Shown: positions 24,401-38,788 of the stretch, piece by piece
How positions within the stretch are numbered: the stretch's first letter is position 1
How the letters are laid out: each line of letters opens with the position of its first letter
NCBI GenBank assembly: GCA_013399115.1
Contig: VXAA01003000.1
Location: 184,428-248,427, forward strand
Length of the DNA stretch: 64,000 bases
Source of the DNA: Anseranas semipalmata
Taxonomy: Eukaryota > Chordata > Aves > Anseriformes > Anseranatidae
Direction of reading: 5' to 3'
The notes under the pieces: model-generated
What the model was told of the DNA's origin: nothing
Databases searched by the model: none
What the model saw: only the letters and a program-made list of their open reading frames with translations
Program-made: the position numbers and the translations under genes

Positions 24401-27400
24401 TTCCTCTCCTCTGACACAAAGAGGGAAAACATTATGGAAGACATGACAAGTCTGCAGGAATGAAATTGACAATGAAATAAAATGTAACATTTCTTCATAT
24501 TCCACACATTAATTGAAGTAGCTGAAGAGGAAAAATAGATGAAAAGAGTAGGTTTTGTTGAAGGTAAAGGAAGGAAAAACCTTGCTCAAAAGTAATTATA
24601 GTTTACAGGTCTGAAGTCATCTTCATTTTGATGTTTCTGACCTGAATTGTTACAGCTCAGCTGTTGATCTGAAACCAATGCTACCTCAAGCAGAGCTAAA
24701 ATCTATTATTATTGTTGTTAATTAATTACTGTTGGCTTAAAATGCACTTAAAGCATTTTTCTTGTTTCTTTATAATCAGAGTGTTCGAAGGGATTTCATG
24801 TTTCCATTAGAAATTTAATTTTCTCCAAATGCTTTTCATGTCTTAAAAAGTATTGCAGGAACTTAAAAGTAGCCATTAGATGAGTCCAGGTGTCACAGCT
24901 AATATCTGCAAGCCTAGCCCAAAGCCACAGACTTCAGCAATTTTTTGCATCTGGCTTTGTAAAAGGACAGATCAGGATACAAGTCTAACCTAGACTAAAA
25001 GCTAAAGCATAATGCATACAGCTGGCCCTACACAGCCTTATATGCACAGTTGTATCATACTCAAAAATAACATACTAACAATAAATGTGCTAGAATGCAA
25101 GGTCACTTTATTCTTCACCACCCCAACATGCTGTGTGCAGTACAAAAAGGTGATGAATCCCTGGTCCTTGATGCTAAGTGTTTTCAATCTCAGCAGTTAG
25201 AAATGACATGCCTACACTAAAAGTGTTGTACTCACCTCAGCACTTCTGAAAATTGCCAGAAAACTGCCCCAAAGTGACAAACGTAAATGAGTTCATTTTT
25301 ATTCTTATTATGGAAAATCTCTGTGAAGCTGATTCAGAGCGGTGTTCTCCTCTGCAGGGCCAGTTTGCACAACAAAATGGCCCAAATTACATATTGTGCA
25401 GTTCCTAAATTATCCATGTCTCCAAAAGAAAGTTACTTTTCACTTTTTTATTCGTTTGTAGATATGTTCAGGATGGTGAGGGAAAGATCTCTTGTACCTG
25501 TGCTAGTTGTAACTGGACCTAAGAGACAAGCTGATGTGTCTGTGCTACAATAAGACATTTACTTGGTGTTTCTTTCACTAAAGAAAGATAAGGATGGAGA
25601 AAAAATATTTTCATTCTGAAATCAGTGTCCCATCCAAGCATGGCAAGTCATGATGGACCAAGTAGCAGGTTCTTGGTGGCTTTTGAGAGAGTTTTAAAAG
25701 CAACAAAATTCATTATTGTGGACACAGCTTATGTAGTTGTAGCAAGAGAGGCATTTTCAGCTAAAAAGCCAGTTTACTGATCTGCAGAAGAGACCCTTTA
25801 AGAGATGAGTGACTTGCGGGAGGGAAATGGGGAAAGGGAATTAGTGAAGATTGCTCTTCCTCTTTACTTGCTGTACCTGTTTTGTGGATCAATGGAAAAG
25901 CTGTTTCCAATTTTGCCAGTTTGCCATTTGTCAACCTAAGTAAACAGACCATTTAAAGAAACGTCATTGCATCGCAGGAACCCGGTGCTCATTCTGTTCT
26001 GCTAGCTCTCTCACATGCCAAGATTAACACCTGTGGTAGGAAAAGTAACATAACCGCTAACACTGTGCCTTGGCAATCTCACCAGCCAGAATAGGCTCTT
26101 GCTTGGTATAGCCAAGTACTTTCTCTTTCCCCCCATCTCCTTCTCCCCAGGAAGGAGAGATTTTTAAACATTCAGAGGTAGATGAAGACTGTCAGCTAGT
26201 GCAAACTGGCGTGGCTTCTCTGACTTTTTACACAAGCTAAGGAGCTGGTGCCAAGAGAAAAGAGTTATTTTCTGTAGGGAAGCAGGAGAATATAAATTTA
26301 ATCCTCACACTCTGTTCCACTGAAGCTGGCACGAGCAGCCACTGCTGAGTGACTGCTGTTTACGTGTCCCACTTCCAGCTGGTTTTACGAGCATATGTTA
26401 TATCTACAGGAGATCTGTATAGGGAGCGGAAACAGACACTATGGAGCGATCTGTCTTCACCAACTGGAGAAATGCTTAAAAAAAGCACTTTTTACATATG
26501 TAATCAGAACTGCCCCAGTGCTGAGGAATTCGGGCAAATTTGGGGACCATGGAGGCATCACTAGCAGTGAAACTGGAGCAGTTCTTCTGCTAGGGGTGGT
26601 GGAGCACAGAATGGGAATGTTCTAATTCTGCCCTGTCAAAACCCCAGGTCCTTCTATGGAAATCTGCTCATCAGTTCACTACAGGCAAAAAGGTCCAGAA
26701 GGTGTAGAGGAGACCTTGAAACTGCAGGACCTGCTGGTTTGGGGACCTGCTACACCCTCTCGTTTGCTGTGGTAGAGTGCTACCTCCAAAACCCATGCCA
26801 GTGTCAGAACTCAGGCAGTGGCTTTAAGTGACCTCCCCATGGAGCTGCAGATGGGCCTAGAGAGAAAAAACACTTTCACAGTCTCTGTGGTAGTGAGAAG
26901 CCAACAAAGAGCAACGTATCCTGTCTCCTTCCAAGGTCAAAGCTTGACTGCAGAAAAATCTTATTCAGACCCTTACAAGTCACATCAGCCATTTTTTATT
27001 CCCAACCATTTCATTACAGTTGCTAGTACTAGGACCACTCAAAATTTCAAAGTGTTTCATGTAGAAACAAAACCTTTTGTTTTCAGTGTTATTTGTCATC
27101 TGGCAACTGGTTACTCTCTTTTGTGTGCATTTGATTTATATTGTGGCTCCATGGAAAACAGGTAATTCACTCAGGATAGTTCAGTTAAGATAAGAGAGAT
27201 ACTGCATACCTTGATAAACCCAGATCAGCAGTTCATACATTTCTTCAGTTCTCATTCCCTTAAATCAGCTTCACAGCAACACAGAGATAAATCTTAAAGC
27301 AGAAAATGATATTCATGTTGAGTTCAAACAGTTGAAGACCACCACTACTAAGCTTTACTAGCATAAGAACTAAGTACTGATATCCATTATCCAGCAGATT

Positions 27401-30369
27401 TTAGGAAGAAACTTAGCTGAATTTACTAACCCAATGGCTGGCTTCCACATTTTTTGAGCAAGCCCATAAAGCACATTTTCAGCCAGTCTTCTCCCTCCTG
27501 CCCCCACCAGTGTAAATACTTTCAAGCCTTTCTCACACAGAGCTAGTTCAGGATTTTGAGGAGAGTTAGTGAAATGATTCATTGGGCAAAAACTCAAATG
27601 TGAATGCTTTAATTTAGGATGGATTTACAAATGCAGCCAGGGAACAGTGTTCAAACTCTCAAATCAGTGCAGAAAAAGAGTGCAAGGCAAGGAGAAGAAG
27701 CAGTTGCTGTTTTCTGACCTTGCTTTCCCCTTGGTTGGAAAAAAACACCAAAAAAATGCTTCCAAAAGACACAGAACTCCCACTCTCTGCTCAGACAATT
27801 AACGTAAGAACATTTCTGATATATGTAGAGAAAACTTGACAGATTTATCTTTTGTACCTTTCTAGCAATTGCTTCCAGATATGTAGCATGACTGCAGAAT
27901 CTGGAAAATGAAGTCAAAAGTAGTGATCAATTAAAGAAAACCTTCTCTTGTTAAAATGGTTTGTTACAGAGTCCTCTTGCATGAAGATTCACATGTCCTT
28001 CAAAATCAACTCACATAAATAAAAATCCTGATCCAGGACTGGCTCCAAAGACCTTTGAAATCCTATTCAGACCCTTACAGTCTGAAAGACTTTCCCATAC
28101 TCAGCATCTTTTCTTTCTTCTTAGGAACAACTCCAACATTTCTGTCTATACCTGCAATTATCTGAAATAAAGTGCAACATGGAAAACTCATCTAGGAGGG
28201 AAGTATGTGTTTAAAAAATCCAATTCAGGTCATTCAAATGCCAATTTACACTCTCTAATGTAATCATACAGTTCACAGGGGATCAGACTTTTAAGCTACA
28301 TTTAGGCGTTTACAGATCAAAAGATCTTTTAGAAAATCGCACTTGGCATCCAAGTGCCTCTAAAAATGGACTCTGCTATCTACTTTTCAGTGAGCATGGA
28401 GATGATGCTTTTGCCTAGCAGATGAGGTAACCAGTGACCATGCACTTAATTTTCTAAACGACTCTTTCCAATGAAATGCATTTGAGCCAGAAGATCATAG
28501 TGACAGAAACCAGCTATCAACCTCTGATACATCAGCATTAGTCTGTAGCTCAGAAGAGCTTAACTCTGAAAGACGATACATCTGTTAAACATTTTGGCTT
28601 TTCTGAAATATTCTCTGAGACTGAATTCCTTGAGTCAGCTTCTAGGTACTCATCTTGAGGCTCTTTTAACCCAGTCTGGGTAGCACTCTGAATATAGCTC
28701 ATCTTCAATGAGACATGGCCAGATACTCAGGAACATGATGGCAAGATGTTGACCAAAGGAAAATAGCACATCCTGCATTTCTCATTGCATAATTACTAAG
28801 ATGGAAAATGAAATACTTTGGAACTCTAGAATGTCTGTGTGCTTCTTTCCTTTTCTTCCTTTTCACATGTATCTAGCATGTAACTATGTGAGCTGACATT
28901 CTCTCATGCTTCAGGATATGAGCCACCTGTTGACAGATTTGGAAAGAAAAGTTCCTCTAACAACAGTTATATGCAAATGTCCTCTGTCGGGTTTCCTGTG
29001 CTGGGATCCTATAGTATTATTAAAAACAGGACATTGGAGTAGGTGGACTCAGTACTTGTCCAGTTTAACAGCTCACATCTTGCTACTGTCAACTGATAGC
29101 CCTCTGATCCAGCAATGCTCTTCTCTGTACCACCTTGCATATTCTGTTGAAAAGCTAGTTTTACTTAATCTTTGCATACCAACCTATATTGAAATCATAC
29201 TCTATGCCAAGTATTTTTATAGTGTTTAGTTAAAGCATGCAACTGGGAAAAAATTTTCTTGATGAGAAATATGGGGAACTCATTAGGTAAAGACCATCAA
29301 GCCATTTGATTTTCCATACATAAACCACTATATTACTCATTTCCCCAGAACAGAACTTCAGTTGGAACCATTACATTTACCACAAGCAGCTTGCAGTGGA
29401 CAGGTGAAATCCCGTTCCTGCAACCTAAGCAAAAACTTATACTGCGTCAGGGAGGCCAGAATGTTACCTACTATATCAGCATCCACAGAGCCACCAGCCA
29501 GCAAGTCTTTCTGCTCTCTACTGGGGATTTTTATCCCAATTTTCAGGATTGTACCTTTAAAGTTCAGGGCAGGAAATAATACTTAAAAACAAGTGAATGA
29601 ACTAAGAAGAATTTACACTACAGTAAAGAGACTGTACTCCTTCCCAATGGGACCATTCTCAAACCTGTCTTAGGATGACTTAAACACCACTTAATTGCAC
29701 CTCTGCAGGCTGTGGAAAAGGTGAGGAACCACAGAGGTAGAGGTATGTGTCAAAGAGACTGCACAAGCACCATAAAGAGAGCTGCCTATGATCAGTTGAT
29801 AGGAAACACTAGGCAAACCTGCTGGTGGATTTTAGGATATCTAATGCCCTTAGTAGCATTAAGTTAGAAGTTGCCTACTTTACTTTCACTTGGAGTAAAA
29901 AAGGAAGGCCTAGACTCCAGCAAATTCACAGCTCAGCTTGCTCATATTGAATTTTGACACAAACAAGCCCTTAGTCTTTGAAAGCTGGAACCTGAAAAAA
30001 AACATTCTGTTATCCACAAAGTCATTCCCATCATCTTTCTGTGCTAAAGGATTCACAAGCCATAGCATATTACATTACTGCAAGATTTCCATCTTGCTAT
30101 CAAAATTGTTATCAAAATTAGATGTACACAGATTGCTTTTGTTTGCCTTTCATTATGGGGATCTTAGAGAGACCAAAATGAGCAAAATGTATGTCTTCAG
30201 ACAATATGTCTAAAAGCTATGACCTGCAGTAACTCAGTCACTGCTCTTGGGTATGATGAGGTCTTTTATTAAGCCAGGGAAACTCACCACATTATGCTGG
30301 TCTTCAAAACAAGTGGCCAGGATATACATTAATGCAACAAAAGACTTAATAACAGTTTAATTTACTTTG
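21489..30369. other. No gene seen; AT-rich unique DNA
   Basis: A short (AC)n tract at 21778-21790. All frames are short and lack motifs I recognise. A 12-nt interval at about 29709-29720 is flanked by TCTGCAG and GTGAGG, but such pairs occur by chance. Confidence 0.6.
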
Positions 30370-30650
30370 CTGTACCTTAAAGAGTCATTTAAAGAAAGGA
30401 AACGCCACATCTGCTCTCTGCCCGTGCAGAAGAGCCAGCAAGCAGGTGGGTCTGTCCCCAGCAGGGGCTTCATTCTGCCTGGATGGTGCCCACCTGAAAG
30501 AGAGGGCACGAGGCCAGTTCCAGCACTCCTATGCTGCAGCTCCACTGGGAGCTGCACATGCACGAGGTGTGTGTGCTCCTGCAGCCTGTGGCTGATGGAT
30601 GGCCTCGGTGGGGCTCTGTGGTGCTGCTGCAAGCTAGACAGCTTTTAAAA
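30370..30650. other. GC-richer segment without recognisable gene
   Basis: Frames of 64-93 codons are open on both strands. This reflects the low stop density of GC-rich sequence. No motif was recognised. Confidence 0.5.
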
Positions 30651-33600
30651 CAACCACAGCAGGAATGGTTTGCATTCACTGGGATGATTCAATGTCATGG
30701 TCTACTGATGGGTAGGCATGTCTAGTTAAAGAGGTACTGGCCATGTTGTAAATATATACCTTATACTCAGTGTCCTAGGTTGCATGGCAGCAAATATGGC
30801 TAGCTGCCTATGATAAATCATTGACAAGCAAAATCAATGCATTTTTAACCATAAATAAAATTATGGGCTGAAGTGTGAGCCCAGACACTGCACTAGTATG
30901 AGAAAAGTAAACACATCTCTTGCTGTGGCAGGTCGTGGGATTGTTGTGTAATTGCTTATGGCTTCTTTCTCAAAGTGAAGGAATAGTGACTAGTCTGAGG
31001 AATCTTAGAGGAAATAAAGTTATTTCTTGTGTATCTAATCAGGGTCTTTTTTTTTTTCATCTGTGTGAGTTTCAGCTGAAGAGTGGCTGCTGTAGTGCAC
31101 CTGCATTTTGGAGACAACAAAAACACAGGTAGGTTGATGTGGTGTTAAAGAGATTTTTAAATACAGATGTATAAAACCACAGACTGATGATTCAGAAGTG
31201 ATTCAAGCAAAGTACCTCAGACTTTTGGAGGCTATCCCCTGAGCATTTTCTGTATGTGAAAGGACAGCTTTTGCTACATTCTTTCTATAGGAGGTAACAT
31301 CTTAAGCCTATCTTAAGCGGTTTGTGACTATCTGCTGGTAAATCTGTTGCCTACGTTGCCATGACCATATCTTCACTGCAGAGTAAAACCATTTGCCTTG
31401 AAGTTAATGCCTTTGGGGCTAGCCTTGCTTGTGTGAGAGCACTGTGTGAAATAACACCTGTAGCACACACAGTGGTTGGCTTTCTGTGCAGAGAGATTGG
31501 ATTAGCAGCTAGGGAGCTGAGCTAATAAACTGTAGCTAATGTTCCCTTGTGAGCCCACTAATTTGAGTTAAAAATGCCACCCTGCTTGAAATAAGGGGCT
31601 TGCATGTAGAAGGGATTTGTGATGGTGGAAACACTCAGGTTATAACAGCAAATAATCCTGTGGCGAAGACGACAAACCCTCTGACAGTTATTATGAGCTT
31701 TGAAGCTCTGGGAAAAAATACAATTAATAAATGATCTAAACCAGAGGTGAGATGATACACTTCTCTGAGTGTCTCTCAGAGACTGAGAGAAGGAAGGAGG
31801 AATTATCTTTACACCATTGTTAGACCTCTCCAGATGAGCAGCCAGCTTGGGAAAAGGAAGGGGCTCAGCAGCTGCTGTCAGCAGGGCACGGCCCCGTCTG
31901 CAACAGCCTCTCCGTCCTGAGCACCACAGAGCTGTGGTGACAGCCACCGCCTCCTTCCTACGTGCCTCAGACACGAGAATCCTGTAGATGAGAGCCACAG
32001 GATTACTCTTCTGGCCCTTTCCTGCCCTGGAAACCCTACACTTATACACAAGCACAAGAGAGGCTTTTCCAAAAGCCTGTTTCAACATCTAAGTCTCCTT
32101 GTAGGCAATAAAGCCAATTTTTAATACTGTTCTCTGTAACTGAAGCCAGAAATATTTCTGTCTTCCAGGACTAGAAGTGCGTGCCAGAAGACACTGTTGC
32201 ACCTCTGGGATGCACTGACTATCCAAGTTTCGCTTTACATTAAAACAGCAGGCAAAGTCCCATAGGACTATTCAAGTCTATACAGCACAGTAATATGCAG
32301 TATATATACACACACAGCCCTGATCTGATGCCAGCCGGGTCCACAGCTGAAGTGGAGGAGGGTACTCGTGCCAGCCATCCCCGATCGCCGCTGACAGCGC
32401 AGCACTGCGCTAGCACGACAGCTGCCAGACCCAAGCCAACACTGCCCCTACCACTCTGGGCCAGGATCAGGATGCACAGGGTGCAAAGGATGCAGGATCA
32501 AGCCCACCGTTTGGGCTACTTTCAGGTCACTGTACCTGGAGAGTTTCTTAAAATTCCAGAAGAGAGAGTTTTTTTCTCCAGATGTGATATCTTGCTGACC
32601 TGGTATTCATATTCTGTCTGCTTGCAATTAGAGGATATGGGAATGCATTTATGCCTTTAGGTGAGGCCTAAGTTGTTTCTAGGTTATGATTAAAGCACAA
32701 AACAGCTTAAAAACAGGGAAAAAGCCAGTTATCTTGTTATACCTACCCTTCATTCACTTAAATTTCTATTACACTTTCTTGCTTTTTACTTTATCTCTCA
32801 CTTCATTGCTTTTCCAGAAATAAATCTAGGTGACTCTTAAGTTTATTTATGCTCCTTGCTTTAATTTCCTTTCTTGGTAATTTATTCCAAATAATTGAAA
32901 TTTTTGAATTATAGCATTCTCAGCTTTACAGAGCAATTTATAAATTTGAGGTGTGGTCACAGCAGTGGAAGTCTTACCTGAAAAGGGTAAGCAGGATCTG
33001 AAACCAAACTATCCACCTTTAAAGTATGCTCTTCAATTTGACCTCCTTCCCTTTTCTTTTCCAACATATGAAACTTTTTGCAATAACTATTGGCTATGAT
33101 GAGCCCACAGCTTTTTTCAAACCACATAATTGTTCAGGGGAAAAAATACCAATGTGGTAATGAAAGAAGTTATGTAGACGCCAGCCGCACATTTGTCTTT
33201 GCAGGCATTACCCTTGGGATGTTCTTCGTGTTTTTGAGAGTAAAATGTAGGTGCCACTAATGCTTTTTCATGAAACTGTATATTTTTCAATCAACATAAT
33301 TTAGAGGCAGCTTCTTGTAAAGGGAATATAAGATTAGGATTTGCAGATCTCTTCATTTTCCATGCCTCCAGGTCTAATCTCCCAAGGTGCAGTTGGCTCT
33401 TGGGTTCTCAGTAAAACTAATGAAAATATTTTCAGTGAGATTTTCTATTTCCAGAATCCCCATTCTGCCAAACCTAGAATGTTTTGTTAATCAAAAAGAT
33501 TTCCTATAGCCTATCATGGAAGAATGCAGAATAGCCAAAGGTGTTATTTATAAGGTCCTTACCATACCAGGAGTAGCTGTTGTTTTCCTGTATGCCACAT

Positions 33601-35591
33601 TAATGCCAGGCCATCTTTTAACTACATTATTGTCGGTTGTTTTCTCTCTCCTGATTCTCTTCTGCTTCCTTTTGCTAAAAGACACTGAAATTCCCATTTT
33701 CATTCCACCACATGTGGACCAAAACCAAATTTCAAAACCTCAGAAATACTCACCAAAAGAAATTGCTGTTTTCCGGCCAAGGCTAATCAACAATCCTAAC
33801 TACAAATACCCTTAGCACAATAATCCAATACAAAGAAGGGGAAATCTCAAAGTGAGTGTAAATAATCTGCTGCTTGCAAACCAGTCCCAAATGTATTTTC
33901 AAATGCATTCCTCTGTCATTGCTCGGGATGCTGCCTAATGAGTTGACAATAAGCCAGTGACAGTCTAGCACAGCAAAAGTTTAGTGCTTCCTTTTTTGGA
34001 CATTCATGTATTCTCTATTGTTTCAAAACCATTAGTAACACTGCTTCTTTGCTTTTGCCATCAAACAAGTCCTTCTCTAACAGTGACTCATTCAGGTTCT
34101 GACAACATGTGTGATAATGGAGAAGTGTTAATGGAAAATGCTTGCTGACATAGGAGGAGAAAGAGGAGGAAGATGCAAGGCAGAGTTCTGATTCTGTTGC
34201 ATCTTCTCTCATTTTGTGAGTTTTCCACTCTTTTTAGAAACTATAGATGCCTGGGGTGACCACATGTTACGTCTTGGATTATTTTGCTGTCTTCTATATA
34301 ATGAAGCTTCATAGTTACGGAGCTTTTCAGTTGCTGTGAAACTCTACTCCTCCAAGGATCTACCAGCTAGCTACTGGACTGTAATGAATTCACCTGACCA
34401 GGATGTGCAAGAACATTCATTCTGAGATGAAATATGATTGACGCATCTATACTGCGCGTAAAATCCTCTCACATGAAAGGCAAGAAGGAAACTCATTGTC
34501 TTTAGCTCCACCAGTATTTCACTCTGCAAATTTTATTTTTTAGAGCTCCACGGGATAACTCTTTTCTTTGTCCTCCACAGTTTCAGAGCCTTTGGCAAGG
34601 CAGATGGGCCTGACTAAGAACATACACTGCCTTCAGGAGTTTATCTTCTTTTCTTTTCATATTTTCTCCATGAAATTAAAAAATTTAGCCTATTTTCCGT
34701 TCCCACATCAGCTTCACTCAGGACTAACACTTCCATATTAAAGATACCTCTAATCTGCAAGTTGAAAGAAGCCCCAAAATACTAGTGAGAGAATTTTTCA
34801 GATAATGTGGACCTGGTTCTCCTTCTTGATAGAGTGCCGACATTTTAATGGAGTTGTGTAGCTAATGGAGTAATATAACCCTGACATTAACAATCTAAAA
34901 TTGACGCAAGTGTTCTGTATATTTTATTAGCTCTTAAAACTGAAACAGTAAAAGTAGTTTTGAAAAGAGACAGATAGGTGAAGAGGTCTGAATAAAACTG
35001 AGAGAAGACTGAGTTCGGTTTATACAAAGCAATCATTTGCTTATGTATTTCTCGACTATATGTCACCCTGAACTCCCATGAAAAGCATGCTTTTCTGTGC
35101 TATTGTAGTTTCTCTCATTTCTGCTCTATAGTCTCTTGGGACACCCACTGAAAGCATGCCAAGGGGGGTGGAAGGCTGGGGGTTTAAATATTTTAAATCT
35201 ATTAAATAAAATAACACTTTCAAAATACTAAAAAACATATGGAAATGTGTTTTCCCCCATATGGGAATTCAGCTGTTCCCAGGAACAGCCTGGGTGTCAG
35301 GAGACCAGAGCAACATATGAGGAATGTATTAAACAAATGATGGAAGGAGGATTGAATAGCTCGGGGAGTTGGAAAAAGATTACATAACTTTTCATCTTAA
35401 GTCTACCCCAGACTGACAGTGCAAATGAAAATCATTAGACTCTAAAGACAGTTTGGTGGTCCATGTGGAATCACTTGGTGGTTTCTCTGGAGTTACTAAT
35501 AGACAACTTTCTACATCACAGAAACTTCCATACATTTATCACTCTTTTCAGCAATCTTAGTGGAAGCCAAGAATAAGGGTTTAAGAGAGAA
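30651..35591. other. No gene seen
   Basis: Includes a GC-rich patch at about 31850-31930 and 32330-32490. A 99-codon frame at 33516-33815 (plus) has one hydrophobic stretch (around LLSVVFSLLILFCFLLL), but nothing else supports a gene. Confidence 0.55.
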
Positions 35592-35652
35592 AAACATTTA
35601 AGCATATGCTTAAGATTAAGCACCTGCTCAAGTACTTAGCTGGATGAGAGCC
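35592..35652. repeat. Remnant of an ancient amniote palindromic repeat
   Basis: Contains a perfect 16-bp palindrome, TTAAGCATATGCTTAA, at 35598-35613. ATTAAGCACCTGCTCAAGTA follows, then a CTGGATGAGAGCC end. This order (TTAAGC-ATG-GCTTAA units followed by a terminal GGGCC-like end) resembles one arm of old palindromic, probably DNA-transposon-derived repeats widespread in turtles, crocodilians and birds. The family name cannot be fixed without a library search. Confidence 0.6.
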
Positions 35653-37439
35653 TTAAAAACTGCACTGCTAATACATGTGGTAAAAACATGAAGAGTAGAA
35701 AGGAAAGCTGGACTGTTCATGTGGTACCTGTTCTGGAAAATGTTTTACTTTCATTAAATAGCTTTTAGCGACATCACATTGCATTTAAAAATAAATAAAT
35801 AAAATTCAAAGCTATATTACAAAGGCTATCAGTAATGGACTACCAGAAAGCAGCAAGCGTATCAGTACCCTGTGCTCTCTCTCCTGAAGGCTGCTCTCTC
35901 ACCAGGTGCTGATCATGCTGAGTCCCCTCGGGTGCTTGCATTTTGATGTAGTCTCAATTAGCAGATCCCCTCATATTTTCCATTTCTCTGTACTGTGCAA
36001 TGTTACAAATACAGAGGCAACTTCCAGGCAAGTCAGTAGATGTACACAGCAAAGTACAGTACCAAAGATGTCAATTGTCTGCCACCAGCCAATACAGTTG
36101 TGTTACCACAGTGCAGACACATCTACATTGCTTCCAGTTTTGAAGACAGCTGAAGTGTCACAGATTTCTCTGCTAAGTGCTGCATTGTGTGGGACTGATA
36201 TATCTTCCTCTTCCCATTAGAGCAGGGAACGGGGCTGCTTGGAGGGTGACTGCAGGGCCTCGCCATAAGTGACAGAAGCAGAGTGCTCATCTGTCCTGTT
36301 TATGAGACACCCCTTCTTTCTTTTATTTGCCATGTAACTGCAAGGCTGAATACATCAATCCAGCCTCAGAAAGGGAACACTGAACAATTTTGGTCAAACT
36401 TGCTTCCAGTGCAGAATTTACACAAACACCAGACTGAAAAATAATAGGGTTATCCTAGTTATCTCACCCAAAGACTGCAGTTAATTACACTCCTGAAATA
36501 AAACAAACAAACAAAAAAAAGTGGTCCATGATTATTTTTTGATGGCACTGAAACTGCATTAGGAGTATTTGAAAAAGTAAAAAAGTGTTCTATATTAAAA
36601 TGGTTTTAATTTTGTCAATAGATGCAAAACTTCTTATTAGCGCTGTTAATTGTGGCAGGCCATTCTTCTACCTAAACTTTCATCTTTCTGCAACTAGCAA
36701 GAAGATATATTTGCTTCCATCTGACTACTGAGTTCATATACTACATTATGCAGCTACATACACTAATGATAAGACAGTCTTTGATCACCTTTCCTCACTT
36801 TCTCTGCCAAACGATTTAAGAATCACAGGAGCTACTACATTTTGTCAGCCTGAAATGCATGGAAATATTGAAGTATGTCTTGATTGGCTCTTTTCATATG
36901 AATAAGCTGTTATAAATTACATTAATGGAAAAATGTCTGCTGCAATTTTTAAATTCTTTAAGTATGGTAAAAATTGAGAAGATAAAGCAAGAGAACATGT
37001 TTATATTTCTTTTATGATGTGTTATTTTTTCCTGATACCATTCTAAAATTAGTCTACTCCAGTATTTGCTGAAATTTATGACTTAATGCATTAATTACAT
37101 GGCAAAGCAAGAAATTGATGACAAATTCTCTGGACATAAAATGTGACTCTTTACTTAAAAATACATCGTGACAAAGCAGAAAAAAAAAAAAATACAACAA
37201 GGACTTTGTCCAGGCATATATATCACATCTCACCTTCCTGCCTTCACTTTTCACTTTACCTAAAAAAGTTATGTTACTCCAATTCAGCCAAATTCTCAAC
37301 CATGAAGGAAGCTGAAAGCATGGTGTTACAGCTTGTCTTGAAGAACAGGTCTCAAAAATGTTTGCAGACAGCGGTCGGAGCACACAGTCCTTTCGGGTCC
37401 CAGTCCAGCTCTGGAAGCTGGAGCATGCCTGGGTGGGTG
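35653..37439. other. No gene seen; AT-rich DNA
   Basis: A (AAAT)n tract lies just upstream of mid-region at about 35787-35803. The sequence at about 36600-36960 is AT-rich and contains many homeodomain-like TTAAT/ATTAA motifs. It could be a conserved non-coding element, but conservation cannot be judged here. Confidence 0.5.
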
Positions 37440-38090
37440 TGAGCTTTTCTGTCTCTTTTCCTTGCCAGCACAACCCCTTCAGCCCAATGCTCTTCAACTT
37501 TTTCCTACTGCACTCTAAGTCCTGACTCTGTCCCCTCACTCATCCCTGCCTGACCAGTGCGTGGTCCACTCTCCGGGTTTCTGGACCCAGTCCTTTTCCC
37601 AAACCAAAGCCCAGCCCCAGAACTGAACTTTCTCTCTGGTCCCCATCTAATCTCAGCCTCTCCACGCCCTCCCTTCCTGGCTTCCCACCCCAGTTTCTTT
37701 GCCAAGCTCATGTGTCCCCACCCTGATGTCCCCAATGACATTCCTCCCTCCTTAGGTCAGCTTCCCACTTCCCCTGACTCCAGCTACACATTTCATTACT
37801 CTGCCTGTCCTTATCTGCTCCTTTCCTCTCCACGTGAATTGCGCAGCTCCCAGCCCTCCTGCTGCCCTGGGCTGACCGCAGCAGGGGAATACAGAGGCAA
37901 AGGCCAAATGCTCGGGGTTTCACGTCCCGCCCTCCTTGGCACGGCACGGTGGGAAGCCGTCTTCACAAGGAAAACCCAGTTCCTTGGCTGGACAGCAGGC
38001 TGGACACTGCCAGCTGCTCTGCACAACCACTGTGCCACCAGCCACCGGCTCTGAGGGGCTCAGACCTGCTCGGGGCAGCCGCAGCATATC
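37440..38090. other. GC-rich, pyrimidine-biased segment
   Basis: Positions 37440-37830 of the plus strand are dominated by C and T, with recurrent CCC/TCC blocks. Positions 37870-38080 hold about ten CpG. Frames of 165 codons (plus, 37557-38054) and 161 codons (minus, 37054-37539) are open. They are proline-rich or low in complexity and lack a recognisable domain. Likely a compositional feature and not a gene. Confidence 0.6.
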
Positions 38091-38788
38091 TTGCAACTTC
38101 ACTGATTTCTGTGGGGGTTTTACTTGGCTTTGGGGATAGGCACGTCCCAGACAAGGGACTGACCCAAATTGCAGCTTGCTGTTTCAAAGCGGAAAAGCAC
38201 CAAAGTTATCCAAAGGAAACAATTACTTTTTAACATAAGAAAAAGAGGTTTTATTTTTCATTTCCAGGATTATCTCAAGTACTTTGATAGAAATTTTCCT
38301 TCAGATTCATAGGACAGCACTTGACATGGAAAACTTCTCCCCAACTGTTACTGTGGTGAGCTAAGAGCTACTGACAAGAGAGTCTTTGTAGTAGGTGATG
38401 CTGCTGATAACACATGGCCATTCCTGTTTGCCTGGTTATACCCTGTCTGCTTGAAAAATGTTGCCTGAATCCAGGGAACTCTACCAACCTGTCTGCTGCT
38501 GTGTGGTTTCATGTGGCCAGTGTCCAAGCATGTACATAGCCCCAGTCTTCACGAGCATGCAGTTTATTGAGGAGATACCCAGTATGGAAATTGTAGGAGG
38601 ATCCTCACTGCCTTCAATAAATACTGTGACAAGGCTTCATGGCTTTAATTGCAAAGCCTGAAGCAAATCAAATAATGCTCAGCCACTGCAGGCTGCTCTG
38701 GAGGGATAGGTATAACTATCTGAAGATGGGAAGCTGCAAGTTTTGAGGGCCCATGATGAAAAGTGTAAAAACACTAAAAAAAAAAAAA

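Noticed and set aside
31070..31131. Exon-like interval after a poly-T tract with a GTAGGT donor
   Set aside because: The acceptor strength comes from a T homopolymer, the interval is short, and the frame carries no recognisable sequence.
31558..32088. 176-codon minus-strand frame
   Set aside because: It overlaps a GC-rich patch, composition changes abruptly along the frame, and no domain is recognisable.
33516..33815. 99-codon plus-strand frame with one hydrophobic segment
   Set aside because: The hydrophobic stretch comes from T-rich sequence. No family motif, splice signals or neighbouring exons support a gene.
37557..38054. 165-codon proline/serine-rich plus-strand frame
   Set aside because: It is explained by the C/T-rich composition, and the opposite strand is equally open.
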